Origin: Clostridia bacterium
Lineage (GTDB): Bacteria; Bacillota; Clostridia; TANB77; UBA1234
Assembly: GCA_900753135.1 (NCBI GenBank)
Contig: CAADXZ010000116.1
Location: forward strand, 1 to 6,948
Reading direction: 5' to 3'
DNA: 6,948 bases
Positions within the stretch are counted from its first letter, which is position 1. Each line of letters starts with the position of its first letter. A model generated the notes under the pieces. It saw nothing but the letters and a program-made list of their open reading frames with translations. It searched no databases and was not told where the DNA came from. Shown here piece by piece: positions 6,775-6,948 of this stretch. A program made the translations under genes and the position numbers.

Positions 6775-6796
6775 TTTTCAGCTTTTTTGCTTTTTT
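6754..6796 (+). terminator. Rho-independent terminator, probably bidirectional
   Basis: A perfect 9-bp stem CTGAAAATC (6761-6769) and GATTTTCAG (6773-6781) with a TTT loop is followed by CTTTTTTGCTTTTTT. On the left it is preceded by seven A residues (6754-6760), which read as seven T on the minus strand. The same hairpin can therefore end both the cca-argS-pyrophosphorylase transcript and the convergent minus-strand transcript. The A and T runs may extend the stem past one A/C mismatch. The TGA of the pyrophosphorylase (6772-6774) spans the loop and the 3' arm. Confidence 0.88.
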
Positions 6797-6799
6797 ATA

Positions 6800-6948
6800 C
6801 TAATGTGTTTCTACATAAGAACTGCAGCAAGTTTCATCTTCTGGTGAACCTGTTTTACAGCTCTTACAAGGACAAACTTGTATAGTTTTTAAAGTACATT
6901 CATTTTTGTCTGGTGAGTTGTAAGCACAACTACAAACTGAACAACTAA
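6800..6948 (-). CDS. Cys-rich DUF1540-like small protein, N-terminus cut by window edge
   Basis: Reading leftward from the window edge, an open frame of 48 residues ends at TAG (6802-6800). Nine of the 48 visible residues are cysteine, including CSVCSC, CPC and TCC, with an acidic spacer before the last pair. The pattern C-x-V-x-x-C-x-Y-N, then C, then I-x-V, then T-x-C-x-S-[FY], fits the DUF1540 family of small Cys-rich proteins common in Clostridia and Bacilli. A metal-binding role is plausible from the cysteines but the family function is not established. The start codon is outside the window, so total length is unknown; a second, similar Cys-rich unit could lie upstream. It converges on the pyrophosphorylase and shares its terminator. 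The other two frames of this strand contain early stops, which supports this one. Confidence 0.72.
   Translation of the reverse strand, partial: SCSVCSCAYNSPDKNECTLKTIQVCPCKSCKTGSPEDETCCSSYVETH

Noticed and set aside
1..6948. A previously undescribed defence, mobile or biosynthetic system
   Set aside because: All long coding regions belong to recognisable housekeeping families, base composition looks even, and no integrase, transposase, toxin-antitoxin pair, repeat array or attachment site is visible.

Overview
The window suggests a low-GC Gram-positive anaerobe, most likely a member of the Clostridia (Firmicutes/Bacillota). The reasons are A/T-rich DNA with AT-rich codon use, strong purine-rich ribosome binding sites (GGAGGTGA, AAAAGGAGA), textbook sigma-A promoters, a ClpE-type zinc-finger Clp ATPase and a Cys-rich DUF1540-like protein. 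The genus cannot be read from the sequence.

Layout. Positions 1-2280 (minus strand) hold a ClpE-like Hsp100 unfoldase whose C-terminal end lies beyond the left edge. Positions 2281-2486 are a divergent control region: one promoter fires left into clpE and one right into the cca operon, with the two -35 boxes only 17 bp apart. Positions 2487-6774 (plus strand) are a three-gene cluster: a CCA-adding enzyme with an HD domain (2487-3791), arginyl-tRNA synthetase (3772-5484, overlapping cca by 20 bp) and a UAP1-like UDP-sugar pyrophosphorylase (5524-6774). A hairpin with T-runs on both sides (about 6754-6796) overlaps the last stop codon and separates this cluster from a convergent, right-truncated Cys-rich DUF1540-like gene (6800-6948, minus strand).

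How the genes work together. cca and argS act on consecutive steps of tRNA biology: completing or repairing the 3' CCA end, then charging tRNA-Arg. Their overlap suggests translational coupling. The pyrophosphorylase makes a nucleotide sugar, probably UDP-GlcNAc or a related one for the cell envelope, and is probably co-transcribed because no terminator is visible in the 39-bp gap. The Clp ATPase carries an IGF loop for docking to ClpP, so it probably feeds substrates to that protease.

Most of the window is housekeeping DNA. I see no phage, insertion sequence, CRISPR array, rRNA or tRNA gene, and no evidence of a new multi-gene system. The points most worth a second look are the triple 8-bp AGTCAAA-like repeat overlapping the clpE promoter, the Escherichia coli-like architecture of Cca in a low-GC Gram-positive background, the eukaryotic-type pyrophosphorylase, a possible 14-codon leader ORF ending on the cca start, and the Cys-rich gene at the right edge.
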